From Thermotoga petrophila RKU-1 (lineage in GTDB: Bacteria; Thermotogota; Thermotogae; Thermotogales; Thermotogaceae), in the NCBI RefSeq assembly GCF_000016785.1, contig NC_009486.1:558001-622000 (forward strand): a DNA stretch of 64,000 nt. The letters are read 5' to 3'. The notes below the pieces were generated by a model. It did not search any database and was not told the origin of the DNA. It saw only the letters and a program-made list of their open reading frames with translations. This document shows, piece after piece, positions 1-8,268 of the stretch. Each line of letters begins with the position of its first letter. Position 1 is the stretch's first letter. A program made the translations under genes and the position numbers.

Positions 1-17
1 AAAAAGGAGGTGAGAGT

Positions 18-1088
18 ATGAAAATCGGATTCCTCAGCAGATGGGGTGCCACGTGCGGTGTGGGGATGCACGCAGAGATACTTGCAAGAGAGTTCATCAG
101 AATGGGACACGAAGTTGTGGTCTTTGCACCAACAGAAGAGAGTGCCAGCAAGGAAGTTAAATACTACAAAAGAACGGAAGCCCAGGATCCGGAGTTCGTG
201 AAGAGAGAGATCTACACGGAAGTGGACAACGTAACAGAGGAGGGCTGGGTGAAAGAAGAAGAGATTTTAAAGGAAAACCTGGACCTGCTCATAATAGAAA
301 CCTTCTGGAGAGTTCCGGTAAAACCACTCACCAGGCTCATAGAAAAGCTGAAGATTCCGGTTATTTCCGTTTTCCATGAAGCAAACATCTTCAAAGCAAG
401 AGAAGTGGTGAAACTGCCCTGCGATAAAATCGTGGTTTTCGATAGAAGGTTTTACGATGAGATTCTGGAGTTTTACGAGATCCCCCGGGAAAAGGTCGAA
501 GTGATCAGCTACCCGGTTATGAAACCCTACGATGTGGAACCAGAAAGACCCGTCAGTGAAGACAAGTTCCTGTTCTTTTCGTTTGGAAGACAACCCGTCG
601 AAGAATACTGTGACTTCCTCAACGCCCTGAAAAAACTCAGAAAGAGATTCGACAACGTTCACTACTGGATCATCAGGTCAGATGGAAGGGTGGATTACGA
701 GGCTGAGTGGATCACTCAGTGGCAGAAAAGACCAACCGTCGAAAAACTCTACAGTTATCTGAAGGGATCGAACGTACACCTTCTACCAAAAGGAAACACT
801 CCGAACGTTGTTGTGTCTTCTACCCTGTATCAGATCATAGCGAGTGAAACCCCCATCGTCATAAGAGACAGTAGATTCGTTGAAACCATAGAGACCGACG
901 CGTACGGATTCGGCCCCATCGTGAAGTACAGAAATATTCACGATCTGGTTCACAAGCTCGAGCTTTTGATGCTGGACAGAGAGCAGGTCGAGGATATCAA
1001 GAAAGAAGTGAGGGTTTTTGTGGAAAAGTACGGCGGTGACAAGATCGCTCAGGAATTCCTGGATCTTGCAAAGACCATCACCAAATGA
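18..1088 (+). CDS. GT-B fold glycosyltransferase
   Basis: A 356-residue protein with the two-Rossmann-domain look of GT-B glycosyltransferases. The N-terminus has a glycine-rich loop (SRWGATCGVGMHAE, residues 7-20), as in GT4-like enzymes that bind the acceptor there. The C-terminal half carries a second nucleotide-binding-like domain (FFSFGRQPVEEYC, then IIASETPIVIRDS). No signal peptide or membrane segment is visible, so it is probably cytosolic. The ATG follows an excellent site, AAGGAGGTGAGAGT. It stands alone in this window and its end faces the converging lipid kinase across a shared terminator. Donor and acceptor cannot be read from the sequence; a role in surface glycan or compatible-solute synthesis is a guess. 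Confidence 0.8.
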   Translation: MKIGFLSRWGATCGVGMHAEILAREFIRMGHEVVVFAPTEESASKEVKYYKRTEAQDPEFVKREIYTEVDNVTEEGWVKEEEILKENLDLLIIETFWRVPVKPLTRLIEKLKIPVISVFHEANIFKAREVVKLPCDKIVVFDRRFYDEILEFYEIPREKVEVISYPVMKPYDVEPERPVSEDKFLFFSFGRQPVEEYCDFLNALKKLRKRFDNVHYWIIRSDGRVDYEAEWITQWQKRPTVEKLYSYLKGSNVHLLPKGNTPNVVVSSTLYQIIASETPIVIRDSRFVETIETDAYGFGPIVKYRNIHDLVHKLELLMLDREQVEDIKKEVRVFVEKYGGDKIAQEFLDLAKTITK

Positions 1089-1110
1089 GGGGGTAGCCTC
1101 CTCATTTTTT
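1084..1110. terminator. bidirectional terminator
   Basis: ATGAGG and CCTCAT form a short hairpin overlapping the stop of the plus-strand glycosyltransferase, followed by TTTTTT on the plus strand. It sits between two convergent genes and could serve both. Confidence 0.55.
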
Positions 1111-2016
1111 CACCAGCACCCTTATAACCCCGGGGATTATTGAAAAGAAAATCTTCTTGGCCCAGAAAGATTCACCATCGAATTCCACCGGTTCATCTCT
1201 TTGAAACTCCACCACCACCTTTTTCGCCTGATAACCCTCCACCCCGGGATGTTCCAACAGCTTTCCGTTGAACACCCTGTGCAGGTTAGCCAGGATTCTC
1301 AACTTTCCTATGTCGTTTATCACTGTCACAGCAAGAAGGCCGTCGTCTGGCACAGCGTGGGGAAGTTGGTTCATGCCTCCTCCATTGTATTTACAGGTCC
1401 CAACGTTCATGGAAAAAACCCTCTTCTCCCACACCTTTTCATCGATCTGGATCCTGGCAGTAGGGGGATCGTATTCGATGATAGAAGAGAAGATCCTCGA
1501 GAAGTAAGAAACGCGGTTCTTCCTCTTGAGAAGGTTGGTCCTGTAGGTCACAAATCCGTCGAAGAAAAGGCCTGCAACATTCACGAACGCGCGCTTTTCT
1601 ATCTCTCCGCTCGCTTTTTCGTATTCACCTACTCCCAGATCCTGAACGAATTCTTTTCCATCTTTCAATGTTTTGATCGCTTCTTCGATCTCAAGAGGAA
1701 CGCCGATCGTTCTCGCCCAGTCTTTGCCGCTTCCGAACGGTATCCACCCGAAGACAACTTCTCTTAAATCGTATCCGTTCAAGAAGATCCCGTTTACCAC
1801 CTCGTTTACCGTTCCATCTCCACCGAACGCTGCTATTCTTCTGTATCCCTCTTTGAAAGCCTTCTTTGAAATTTCCATCGCGTGACCTGGCCTTTTTGTG
1901 AAGGCAACCTTGTGATCTATCCCGTGTTTCTTCAGAAGATCTTCGACCCTGTCCCAGATTTTTCCAGCTCTTCCTCCACCCGCAGCGGGATTGTAGATCA
2001 GGAATACCATGTTCAT
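1102..2016 (-). CDS. diacylglycerol kinase / YegS-like lipid kinase
   Basis: A 304-residue DAGK-catalytic-domain protein. It begins with the nucleotide-binding segment IYNPAAGGGRAGK and carries the family signature FGGDGTVNEVVNGI at about residues 60-73, which binds ATP. The C-terminal half is beta-rich, as in YegS and DgkB. The family phosphorylates diacylglycerol or related lipids at the membrane surface. The reading frame is open 23 codons further upstream, but the ATG at 2016 follows GGAAGGGG and overlaps the stop of the upstream small membrane protein as ATGA, so the two are translationally coupled. The exact lipid substrate is unknown. Confidence 0.85.
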   Translation of the reverse strand: MNMVFLIYNPAAGGGRAGKIWDRVEDLLKKHGIDHKVAFTKRPGHAMEISKKAFKEGYRRIAAFGGDGTVNEVVNGIFLNGYDLREVVFGWIPFGSGKDWARTIGVPLEIEEAIKTLKDGKEFVQDLGVGEYEKASGEIEKRAFVNVAGLFFDGFVTYRTNLLKRKNRVSYFSRIFSSIIEYDPPTARIQIDEKVWEKRVFSMNVGTCKYNGGGMNQLPHAVPDDGLLAVTVINDIGKLRILANLHRVFNGKLLEHPGVEGYQAKKVVVEFQRDEPVEFDGESFWAKKIFFSIIPGVIRVLVKK

Positions 2017-2219
2017 CCCCTTCCGATCAGAGCAAGCAGAATAGATACAGCAAAGGCTCCAAGACTCACAGAGAGAAACTGCCATCCTTTTTTATCGTAG
2101 AACTTTTTCTTTTGATTCTGCTTCTTCTTTATAGCACGTGTTCCAAGATCGAAAAACACTATCGCGATGAACAAAAGTCCAAAACCGGCAAAGAACAGAA
2201 AATCCGATACAAATCTCAA
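2013..2219 (-). CDS. small two-helix membrane protein
   Basis: A 68-residue protein with a hydrophobic helix at residues 6-24, a strongly basic linker (KKKQNQKKKFYDKK) and a second helix at residues 48-65. The start is TTG, placed by GGAGGTGAGACT just upstream. Its stop overlaps the start of the lipid kinase by 4 nt, so the two are cotranscribed, and it may help hold the kinase or its lipid substrate at the membrane (inference). I do not recognise a named family. Confidence 0.65.
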   Translation of the reverse strand: MRFVSDFLFFAGFGLLFIAIVFFDLGTRAIKKKQNQKKKFYDKKGWQFLSVSLGAFAVSILLALIGRG

Positions 2220-2248
2220 AGTCTCACCTCCGCAGGGGATATTCTACC

Positions 2249-2276
2249 AAAAAAAGGGCAGGAAATCCCTGCCCTT
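2249..2276 (-). terminator. terminator downstream of the iron alcohol dehydrogenase
   Basis: On the minus strand GGGCAGG and CCTGCCC form a 7-bp stem with a 5-nt loop followed by a run of seven T. It lies 25-50 nt past the alcohol dehydrogenase stop. Confidence 0.8.
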
Positions 2277-2300
2277 CTTTAGTGTTTCTGATTCCTTTAC

Positions 2301-3509
2301 TCAATAAGGCTTCAAGGATTCTTTATAGATTGCTTCCACCAGATTCTCATCTACTTTCATTGGTGCCAAATTCAGCAGAAGATCTAATGCAGGAGTTTCA
2401 AAAGCAAGTTTTACAAGTTTGGGGATGTCTTTTTCAGAAAATCCAACATCCGCCAGTTTCTCTTTGACACCCAAGTTAAAAATCCACTGTTCAAGTTTTG
2501 AAACAGCTTCTTCCGCTTCATTCGGTCTTCCTTTTAAATCAGGAATTATAGGCTGATATACGTAAGCAAGTATTTGTGGTTTCGCTTTATATGTGTATTT
2601 AAAAACAGCTGGAAGCAGCATAGCAAGTCCCAAACCATGAGGAAGATCGGGTTTGATAGCACTCAGCGGATGTTCAAGAGCATGCGTGAGATGTAGCATA
2701 CCATTATCGAAAGAGATACCTGCTATTGCAGAAGCATACATCAGGAAGTAACGCGCTTCTAAGTTATCAGGTTTTTTGAGAACCTCGGGTAAGTATTCAG
2801 ATATCAATTCCACAGTATTTCTTGCAAGATTTATTGAAAATGGATTTCCTAAAGAAGTTGTAGCTGCTTCTGTGATATGATTCAGTGCATCAAGAGAGGT
2901 ATAAATACTTTGTTTTTCTGGAAGACTTTTAGTTAGCTCTGGATCATCGATAGAGAAGGTTGGATAAATGCAATCATAGGCTATTGGTGGTTTGTATTCT
3001 TTTTCCAGAATAGATGCCACTGCAAATCTATCGACTTCTGTTCCTGTACCATGTGTTGTGTTTATGGCAATTATGGGTTTTGCTTTTTCGGGTATGAACT
3101 TTTGTTCATACAATTCTTCAGCTGTTTTTTCAGGATACTCAAGTAATATTGCGACACTTTTTGCAGTGTCGATGGGGCTTCCTCCGCCTATTCCTATCAC
3201 GGCTTGAGCGTTTATTTCAAGCGCTTTTTTTGTAGCCTCGTTTATCTGTTCGGTTGTGGGATTTGGTGTCACATCATCATAAACTACGTATTCTATACCT
3301 CTCTTTTCCAAAGCAGGCTTCACTTTATCCCATGCACCTGTAACTTTGTACGCAACTTTGTCACTAACAACTACCACAGACTTTATACCTCTTTCCTTCA
3401 GAAAATCCAGTATATCCTCGATTTTAGCTAATGCACCCGCCCCAAAGTAACAAGTCGTTTTTGTTCTTATTTCAATTACATTTTTGATGTTAATCTCTTT
3501 GGATCACAT
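2301..3509 (-). pseudogene. iron-containing alcohol dehydrogenase with a stop at codon 2
   Basis: The frame encodes a group III (Fe-dependent) NAD(P)-alcohol dehydrogenase. It has GGGSPIDTAK for coenzyme binding and putative metal ligands in DALNH, HALEH and PHG. A strong site (AGGAGGTGA) precedes ATG at 3509, but the next codon is TGA. The 43 codons after it stay open and read as the expected N-terminus (IKNVIEIRTKTTCYFGAGA). The first usable in-frame start after the stop is GTG at 3377, giving 358 residues without the first beta strand and helix. Either the gene is defective or a weak start rescues a shortened protein. Base composition is AT-richer than in the neighbours, suggesting later arrival. 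A sequencing error cannot be excluded. Confidence 0.6.
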
Positions 3510-3531
3510 AATCTATCACCTCCTGATTTTC

Positions 3532-3559
3532 ATTGTACCCGGACTTTCTTCATTGTGAA
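3532..3559 (-). promoter_or_regulatory. possible promoter of the alcohol dehydrogenase
   Basis: Minus-strand TTCACA (3554-3559), a 16-bp spacer and TACAAT (3532-3537). The predicted start of transcription falls close to the ribosome-binding site, so the leader would be very short; this is weak support. Confidence 0.35.
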
Positions 3560-3577
3560 TTTCATAACAATTACATT

Positions 3578-3595
3578 TGTGAAAATTTTCTCACA
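3578..3595. promoter_or_regulatory. TGTGA-N8-TCACA palindrome
   Basis: A perfect 5-bp inverted repeat, TGTGA AAATTTTC TCACA, spanning the end of the threonine dehydratase gene and lying about 70 bp upstream of the alcohol dehydrogenase start. The arms are the same as in the palindrome at 4887-4901. It may be an operator; the regulator is unknown. Confidence 0.3.
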
Positions 3596-4796
3596 CGACT
3601 ATTCTCACCTCGTATCCCTTTGCGATCAACACCCTCTCTATCTCTTCAACGTGTTTTTCATCGACCGTCTCAAGCTCGAGCTCTATTTTGGCAAAACCAA
3701 TGGGAACTTCCTTTGCGGAGCGATTGTGAAAAACGGAAAGGACGTTTGCGCCGAGTTCCGCCACTATCCCGAGAAGCTCTTTCAGGGCACCAGGTCTGTC
3801 CATCACGAACGTTTCTATGAACACTTTCCTTCCGCTCTTCACGAGTCCTTTGTTTATGATTCTGTCTATCATGTTCACATCTATGTTGCCACCGCTTATC
3901 ACGATCGCTACCTTCTTTCCCTTCACATCCAGTTTGTTCAAAACAGCGGCCACCCCCACTGCTCCTGCACCTTCAGCAACCACCTTTGCTTGCTCAAGAA
4001 GGAAAAGGATGGCATCCGCTATTTCTTCTTCGTTCACCACGACCATCTCATCGACGTACTTCTTCACCAGCTCGAAGGTCAGGTCACCGGGCTTTTTCAC
4101 GGCTATTCCATCGGCAAGCGTGGGTTTACCCTCGACCCGCTCTGCCCTGCCCCTTCTCAGTGAAGCGATCATGGAAGGCATGTTCTCCGTTTGAACGCCT
4201 ATTACTTTAACCTCAGGATTCATCGATTTGATCGCAACGGATACTCCCGAAATCAAACCACCTCCACCAACGGGCACTACCACCACTTCCACATCCGGAA
4301 GATCTTCCATTATTTCCAACCCTATGGTTCCCTGCCCAGCGATGACATGAGGATCGTTGAAGGGATGCACAAAAACCGCACCTGTTTTCTCCTGTATTCT
4401 GAGAGCTGCTTCGTAGGCCTCATCAAAGATGTTCCCCTCAAGAATCACTTGAGCTCCAAGATTCCTCGTTTTGGTGATTTTAGAAAGAGGAGCGTACTTC
4501 GGCATCACGATGGTAGCGGGAATACCGAAGATTTGAGCAGCAAGTGCCACTCCCTGCGCGTGGTTTCCAGCGGACGCGGCAACGACTCCTCTCTTTCTTT
4601 CCTCTTCGCTCAGGTGGGCTATTTTATTGTACGCTCCCCTTATTTTGAACGAACCGGTCTTCTGGAGATTTTCCATCTTCAGGTAGATCTCTCCACCTGT
4701 CACTTCGCTCAGAACAGAGCTGTAAGCAAGAGCGGTCCTGTGCACCACATTCTTCAGCGTTCTTTGGGCTTCTTTTATATCCTCGAGTGTGATCAC
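3591..4796 (-). CDS. ilvA: threonine dehydratase (ammonia-lyase), PLP-dependent, with ACT domain
   Basis: Deaminates L-threonine to 2-oxobutanoate, the first step towards isoleucine. At 401 residues it has the fold-type II PLP domain (residues 1-320), with the Schiff-base lysine in KTGSFKIRGAYNK and the phosphate-binding loop GGGGLISG. A C-terminal ACT domain (from about 325, FIETFVMDRPGALKELLG) is expected to bind an amino-acid effector. The frame opens at 4805, but GTG at 4796 lies at proper spacing behind GGGAGGTG and gives the usual length. It is monocistronic here. A catabolic TdcB-like role cannot be excluded, since other isoleucine genes are absent from the window. Confidence 0.9.
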   Translation of the reverse strand: MITLEDIKEAQRTLKNVVHRTALAYSSVLSEVTGGEIYLKMENLQKTGSFKIRGAYNKIAHLSEEERKRGVVAASAGNHAQGVALAAQIFGIPATIVMPKYAPLSKITKTRNLGAQVILEGNIFDEAYEAALRIQEKTGAVFVHPFNDPHVIAGQGTIGLEIMEDLPDVEVVVVPVGGGGLISGVSVAIKSMNPEVKVIGVQTENMPSMIASLRRGRAERVEGKPTLADGIAVKKPGDLTFELVKKYVDEMVVVNEEEIADAILFLLEQAKVVAEGAGAVGVAAVLNKLDVKGKKVAIVISGGNIDVNMIDRIINKGLVKSGRKVFIETFVMDRPGALKELLGIVAELGANVLSVFHNRSAKEVPIGFAKIELELETVDEKHVEEIERVLIAKGYEVRIVV

Positions 4797-4886
4797 GAGA
4801 AACACCTCCCGGTTTTCTGAGCAACCACAGTTTTAATCTTACTCCAGGCCCGAACTCGTTTGAAAGAAGGAGTTTCTCATTTTGCT

Positions 4887-4901
4887 TGTGAGAAATTCAC
4901 A
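4887..4901. promoter_or_regulatory. TGTGA-N5-TCACA palindrome upstream of the efflux operon
   Basis: A perfect inverted repeat, TGTGA GAAAT TCACA, with a further TCACAA at 4908-4913. It lies 20-35 bp before a plausible -10 element TATAGA (4921-4926) and 63 bp before the first efflux gene. The position suits an operator. Confidence 0.35.
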
Positions 4902-4963
4902 CTTTTTTCACAAAGAAGAGTATAGAATTTTACCGTCAAACAATCGAAAAAGGAGGTATTCGT

Positions 4964-5950
4964 ATGAAAAATCTCTTCGTGGTGCTGTTGTCTCTCGTTT
5001 CTGTGCTGAGCTTTTCTGTTTCTCTGAATGATGTTCTTCAAACCGCTCTTGCAAGCAGTACAGATTATCAAATCGCGCAGATCAACTTAGAATCCGCGAC
5101 GATGGACTACGAAAAAGCAAAACTCGAAGCAACGAACAAGAGATCAGAACTCTCCGCAGAACTCAGCTACTACAACAACCTTCAAAGCTACAGAAACTCG
5201 CTGAAATCCGCTTATCAAGATGTTCTGGGAAGGATTTTCAATCTCCTGACCGCTGACCTTTCCTACGAAATCGCACAGCTGAACTTCGAAAACGCCCAGG
5301 AAGACTACAAAACCAGTCAGGAGCTTTTCAAGAAGAATCTCATTTCCGAGAACGACCTGAAAGATTCAGAGCTCACCCTCGAAGAAGCCAGCAACAACCT
5401 CCTTTCCGCCCAAAAAGACCTTGAAGAAGCCCAAAAAGATTATGAGGAGATCTTCAGCGTGGAAGTGAGTGAAATAGAGCTTCCTCTCATCGATTATCAG
5501 AACCTTGTGAGTGAAGACGAATACCTCGACAATCTTTCTTCCGTCAAGATCGCGGAGCTGAACATGAAGATCGCTGAATACGATCTCAACAACCTCTCCG
5601 CTTCCGCTTCGAAGTACGAACAGAAAAAGGCAGAGCTGAATTACAAGAAATCAAAGATGAACTACGACGAAGCTTTGAAAGAAGCAAAAGACAGCTATAA
5701 GAGCACCCTCGATTCTCTGGAAATCGCCTTCTTGAATTTGAAAGTACTGAAAGAAAAGGTTGACCTCAACGAGAACATCCTCAAAGATTACCAGGAAAGA
5801 TACGAAAAGGGACTGATCTCAAAGAAAGAACTGAACACCCAGAAGATCAATCTTCTCAACACCAAAAAGAACTACTTCAATTCGCTACGCAGCTACTACA
5901 CTTCGATCGTGAACTTCCTGATAGACGCTGGAAAAGAAGTCTCCTTTTGA
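4964..5950 (+). CDS. TolC-like outer-membrane efflux protein (first copy)
   Basis: A 328-residue protein with a cleavable signal peptide (MKNLFVVLLSLVSVLSFSVS). It is followed almost entirely by long amphipathic coiled-coil helices with repeated QINLES..DYEKAKLEA and QLNFENAQEDYKTSQELF patterns, as in the outer membrane efflux protein family. It is shorter than typical TolC (about 430-490) and lacks obvious beta-barrel insertions, so it may be a periplasmic coiled-coil partner rather than a full channel. The start is fixed by AAAAAGGAGGT. It heads a five-gene operon with a second OEP protein, a fusion protein, an ATPase and a permease; the next gene begins 15 nt downstream. Confidence 0.75.
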   Translation: MKNLFVVLLSLVSVLSFSVSLNDVLQTALASSTDYQIAQINLESATMDYEKAKLEATNKRSELSAELSYYNNLQSYRNSLKSAYQDVLGRIFNLLTADLSYEIAQLNFENAQEDYKTSQELFKKNLISENDLKDSELTLEEASNNLLSAQKDLEEAQKDYEEIFSVEVSEIELPLIDYQNLVSEDEYLDNLSSVKIAELNMKIAEYDLNNLSASASKYEQKKAELNYKKSKMNYDEALKEAKDSYKSTLDSLEIAFLNLKVLKEKVDLNENILKDYQERYEKGLISKKELNTQKINLLNTKKNYFNSLRSYYTSIVNFLIDAGKEVSF

Positions 5951-5965
5951 AGAAGGTGGTAAGAA

Positions 5966-7264
5966 ATGAAACGATTTTTTCTGGTTTTTCTCCTTGTTCC
6001 GGTTTTCCTCGTGGGGAACGTCTTCGATCTGTTCGAGGAGAACCTGAAAAATTCGTCCGGTTACTGGTCGAGTGTGGAAAAGTTCAAAGAAGCACAGCTC
6101 AACTACAAACGTTACACAAACTTCTGGAATCCTGAGATATCCGTTTCATTGGGAAAGACAGGTATCACCATAACAGAGGTTTCATTGGGAAAGACAGGTA
6201 TCACCATAACAGAGGATGGTATCTCTGATTTCTCAATATCTCCAATTGTCAACTTTGTAAACATCTACGGATTCGAGCTCGGACTTTCCTTTCCGATCTC
6301 CGTGAACACTGACGACTGGTCTTTTAACTTCGAAGGAACACAGCTCAGTGTGTCCAGAAATCTCAAAACGGAATACACAGTGGACAAGTTGAAGACAGAG
6401 GCAAACTACCTTTCCAGCAAGTATTCTTTGAAATCCACAAAGAACAGCATTTTCATCCAGACCGTCCAGGACATATTCGACTGGTACTACTACACAAAGA
6501 AGATCGAAATACTCTCGCAGAGACTTCAGGTGTTGAACGAAAAACTCAGCAAGGCAAAAGATGACGACGAAAAGAAAGCTCTGGAAAAGCAGATACTCTC
6601 CACTGAACAAACCCTGAGAAGTGCAGAATACAGTCTTCAGACGATTCAAACAAAGAACATCGACGAAGAAGTGTATCAGAAAACAAGAAAGTTTCTCGAG
6701 GGGGTCACTCTGCCGGCCACCACTCTGGAGTACAGAGAAGACCTGAAAGCTCTGGAGCTTCAAAAGAAAGCCGAAGAGATAGAAAAGAAAACATGGTTTC
6801 TTCCGTATCTTCCGGAACTGACGTTCTCGTTCAACTACGACTTCGAAGATAGCGAGTGGTTGATCGGAATAGGATTTCAGATGACGCTCTGGGACTTTGG
6901 AGAAAGAAAACTGGAAGCAGAGAAAAGAAAATCCCAGCTGGTTTCTCTGGAATATCAGGAAAAGGTGCGAAACATAGAAAACTCGTTGAGCCAAGAGCTT
7001 GTCAACATTGCCAATCTCGAGTCTCAGCTGAGACAAAAAGAAATCGAACTGGAAGATCTGGAGGAAAGCTCCAAAACAAACGATCAGCTTTTCAGGAAAG
7101 GCTTCCTGAGTGAAGAAGACTACACTCTCTCGAAACTCGACTACGTGGAAGGAACTCTCGAGAAAGAAAATCTGGAAAATTCATTGATTCTGGAAAAACT
7201 GAAATACATAAGCATCTTAGGATACGATCTTGAGAAATTCCTCAAGGAAGGTGATCAGAATTGA
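5966..7264 (+). CDS. TolC-like outer-membrane efflux protein (second copy)
   Basis: A 432-residue outer membrane efflux family protein with an N-terminal signal peptide (MKRFFLVFLLVPVFLVGNV). Beta-strand-like stretches occur around residues 50-120 and 270-300 (YLPELTFSFNYDF), flanked by long coiled coils rich in Glu, Lys and Gln. This is the alternation of barrel strands and tunnel helices expected of TolC. It probably forms the exit duct through the toga. Residues 60-83 consist of the same 12 residues twice (VSLGKTGITITE), encoded by an exact 36-bp tandem duplication. Its stop overlaps the TTG start of the fusion-protein gene by 4 nt. Confidence 0.8.
   Translation: MKRFFLVFLLVPVFLVGNVFDLFEENLKNSSGYWSSVEKFKEAQLNYKRYTNFWNPEISVSLGKTGITITEVSLGKTGITITEDGISDFSISPIVNFVNIYGFELGLSFPISVNTDDWSFNFEGTQLSVSRNLKTEYTVDKLKTEANYLSSKYSLKSTKNSIFIQTVQDIFDWYYYTKKIEILSQRLQVLNEKLSKAKDDDEKKALEKQILSTEQTLRSAEYSLQTIQTKNIDEEVYQKTRKFLEGVTLPATTLEYREDLKALELQKKAEEIEKKTWFLPYLPELTFSFNYDFEDSEWLIGIGFQMTLWDFGERKLEAEKRKSQLVSLEYQEKVRNIENSLSQELVNIANLESQLRQKEIELEDLEESSKTNDQLFRKGFLSEEDYTLSKLDYVEGTLEKENLENSLILEKLKYISILGYDLEKFLKEGDQN
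6143..6214 (+). repeat. perfect 36-bp tandem duplication in the efflux gene
   Basis: Bases 6143-6178 and 6179-6214 are identical. Each copy encodes VSLGKTGITITE in frame, adding 12 residues to a strand region of the outer-membrane protein. Complete identity, including third positions, points to a recent event. Confidence 0.95.
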
Positions 7265-8268
7265 AAAAGTGGATAACCCTGCTGATCATAGCAGTACTGG
7301 TGGTCCTGGTGATCGTTGTGATCTTTTTGAACAGAGCCAGTGCCCAGACCGTTTCTGAAAAAGACGCCACTTCAACACAGGCTCCTGTCTATCTCACCTA
7401 CACTGTGACGAAAGAGAATGAAACTGTAGAAATAGTGGGTCAGGTCACCGCCGATACGAAGAAAGTCACTTCCAAAGTATCTGGAGACGTTCTGGAAATT
7501 TACGTGGAAGAGGGAGATGTGGTTCAGGTAGGTCAGAAAATAGCAAAGATAGACGACACAGATTATCAAATCAGTTATCTTTCCGCTCTCAACAGCTACA
7601 AAACTTCTCCCACCGAGATCAACCGTTTGAATCTGGAGAAAGCAAAAGAGAACCTGGAGAACACAACGGTGGTTTCGCCTGTGAATGGAGTAGTTCAATC
7701 GGTCAATGTGGATGTGGGAGACAGAGTATCAGTTGGTACCAGCATAGTCACGATAGTGGAAACAGATACCCTCAGGGTGGAAGGTTCCATCAGTGAATAC
7801 GACCTCAAGAACGTTAAAGAAGGAATGAAGGCTGTCTTCACCTTCGAACAGCTTGGCCTCACCCTGACCGGAAAGGTGAAAAGAATCAGTCCTGTTGCGG
7901 AAACGTCCGGTGGAGTTACCGTGATACCGGTGGAGTTTTCTTTCGATCAGATACCTCCCAGCTTAGTGATACCTGGTCTCACGTGCGACGTGGAAATAAT
8001 CATCAAAGAAGCTACAAGTTCTTTCTTTGTACCAAAAGAAGCGGTCAGTCAGGATCAAAACGGTTACTACGTGATGAAACAAACACCCCAAGGACCTCAA
8101 AAGGTGTATGTTGAGGTGGGTGAAGAGCTGAACGATAAGATAGAAATCAAAAAGGGTGTTTCCGAAGGAGACGTTTTGCTTCTCATCCCGTCACAGCAGG
8201 AAATCCAGAGACTTCGAACAAGACAAGGTCTTCCAATGTTCGGCCCCGGAGGGGGACGAGCAAGATGA
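7261..8268 (+). CDS. periplasmic membrane-fusion protein (HlyD/MacA type)
   Basis: The 335-residue adaptor links the inner-membrane transporter to the outer duct. One N-terminal membrane anchor (residues 4-25) is followed by the split biotinyl-lipoyl domain (SKVSGDVLEIYVEEGDVVQVGQ and, after a very short helical hairpin, VVSPVNGVVQSVNVDVGD). A beta-barrel domain (about 170-240) and a membrane-proximal domain come next. The coiled-coil hairpin between the lipoyl halves is only about 45 residues long, shorter than in MacA, so the long helices of the OEP partners may make up the distance. The C-terminus is a flexible Gly/Arg-rich tail. TTG start; it overlaps its neighbours on both sides by 4 nt. 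Confidence 0.88.
   Translation: MKKWITLLIIAVLVVLVIVVIFLNRASAQTVSEKDATSTQAPVYLTYTVTKENETVEIVGQVTADTKKVTSKVSGDVLEIYVEEGDVVQVGQKIAKIDDTDYQISYLSALNSYKTSPTEINRLNLEKAKENLENTTVVSPVNGVVQSVNVDVGDRVSVGTSIVTIVETDTLRVEGSISEYDLKNVKEGMKAVFTFEQLGLTLTGKVKRISPVAETSGGVTVIPVEFSFDQIPPSLVIPGLTCDVEIIIKEATSSFFVPKEAVSQDQNGYYVMKQTPQGPQKVYVEVGEELNDKIEIKKGVSEGDVLLLIPSQQEIQRLRTRQGLPMFGPGGGRAR

Noticed and set aside
3504-3506. TGA read as selenocysteine in the alcohol dehydrogenase
   Set aside because: At codon 2 it serves no catalytic role, there is no SECIS-like hairpin after it, and iron alcohol dehydrogenases do not use selenocysteine.
6233-7036. 267-codon minus-strand frame
   Set aside because: Antisense to the second efflux protein; composition rich in Phe, Val and Leu reflects the Glu/Lys-rich sense strand.
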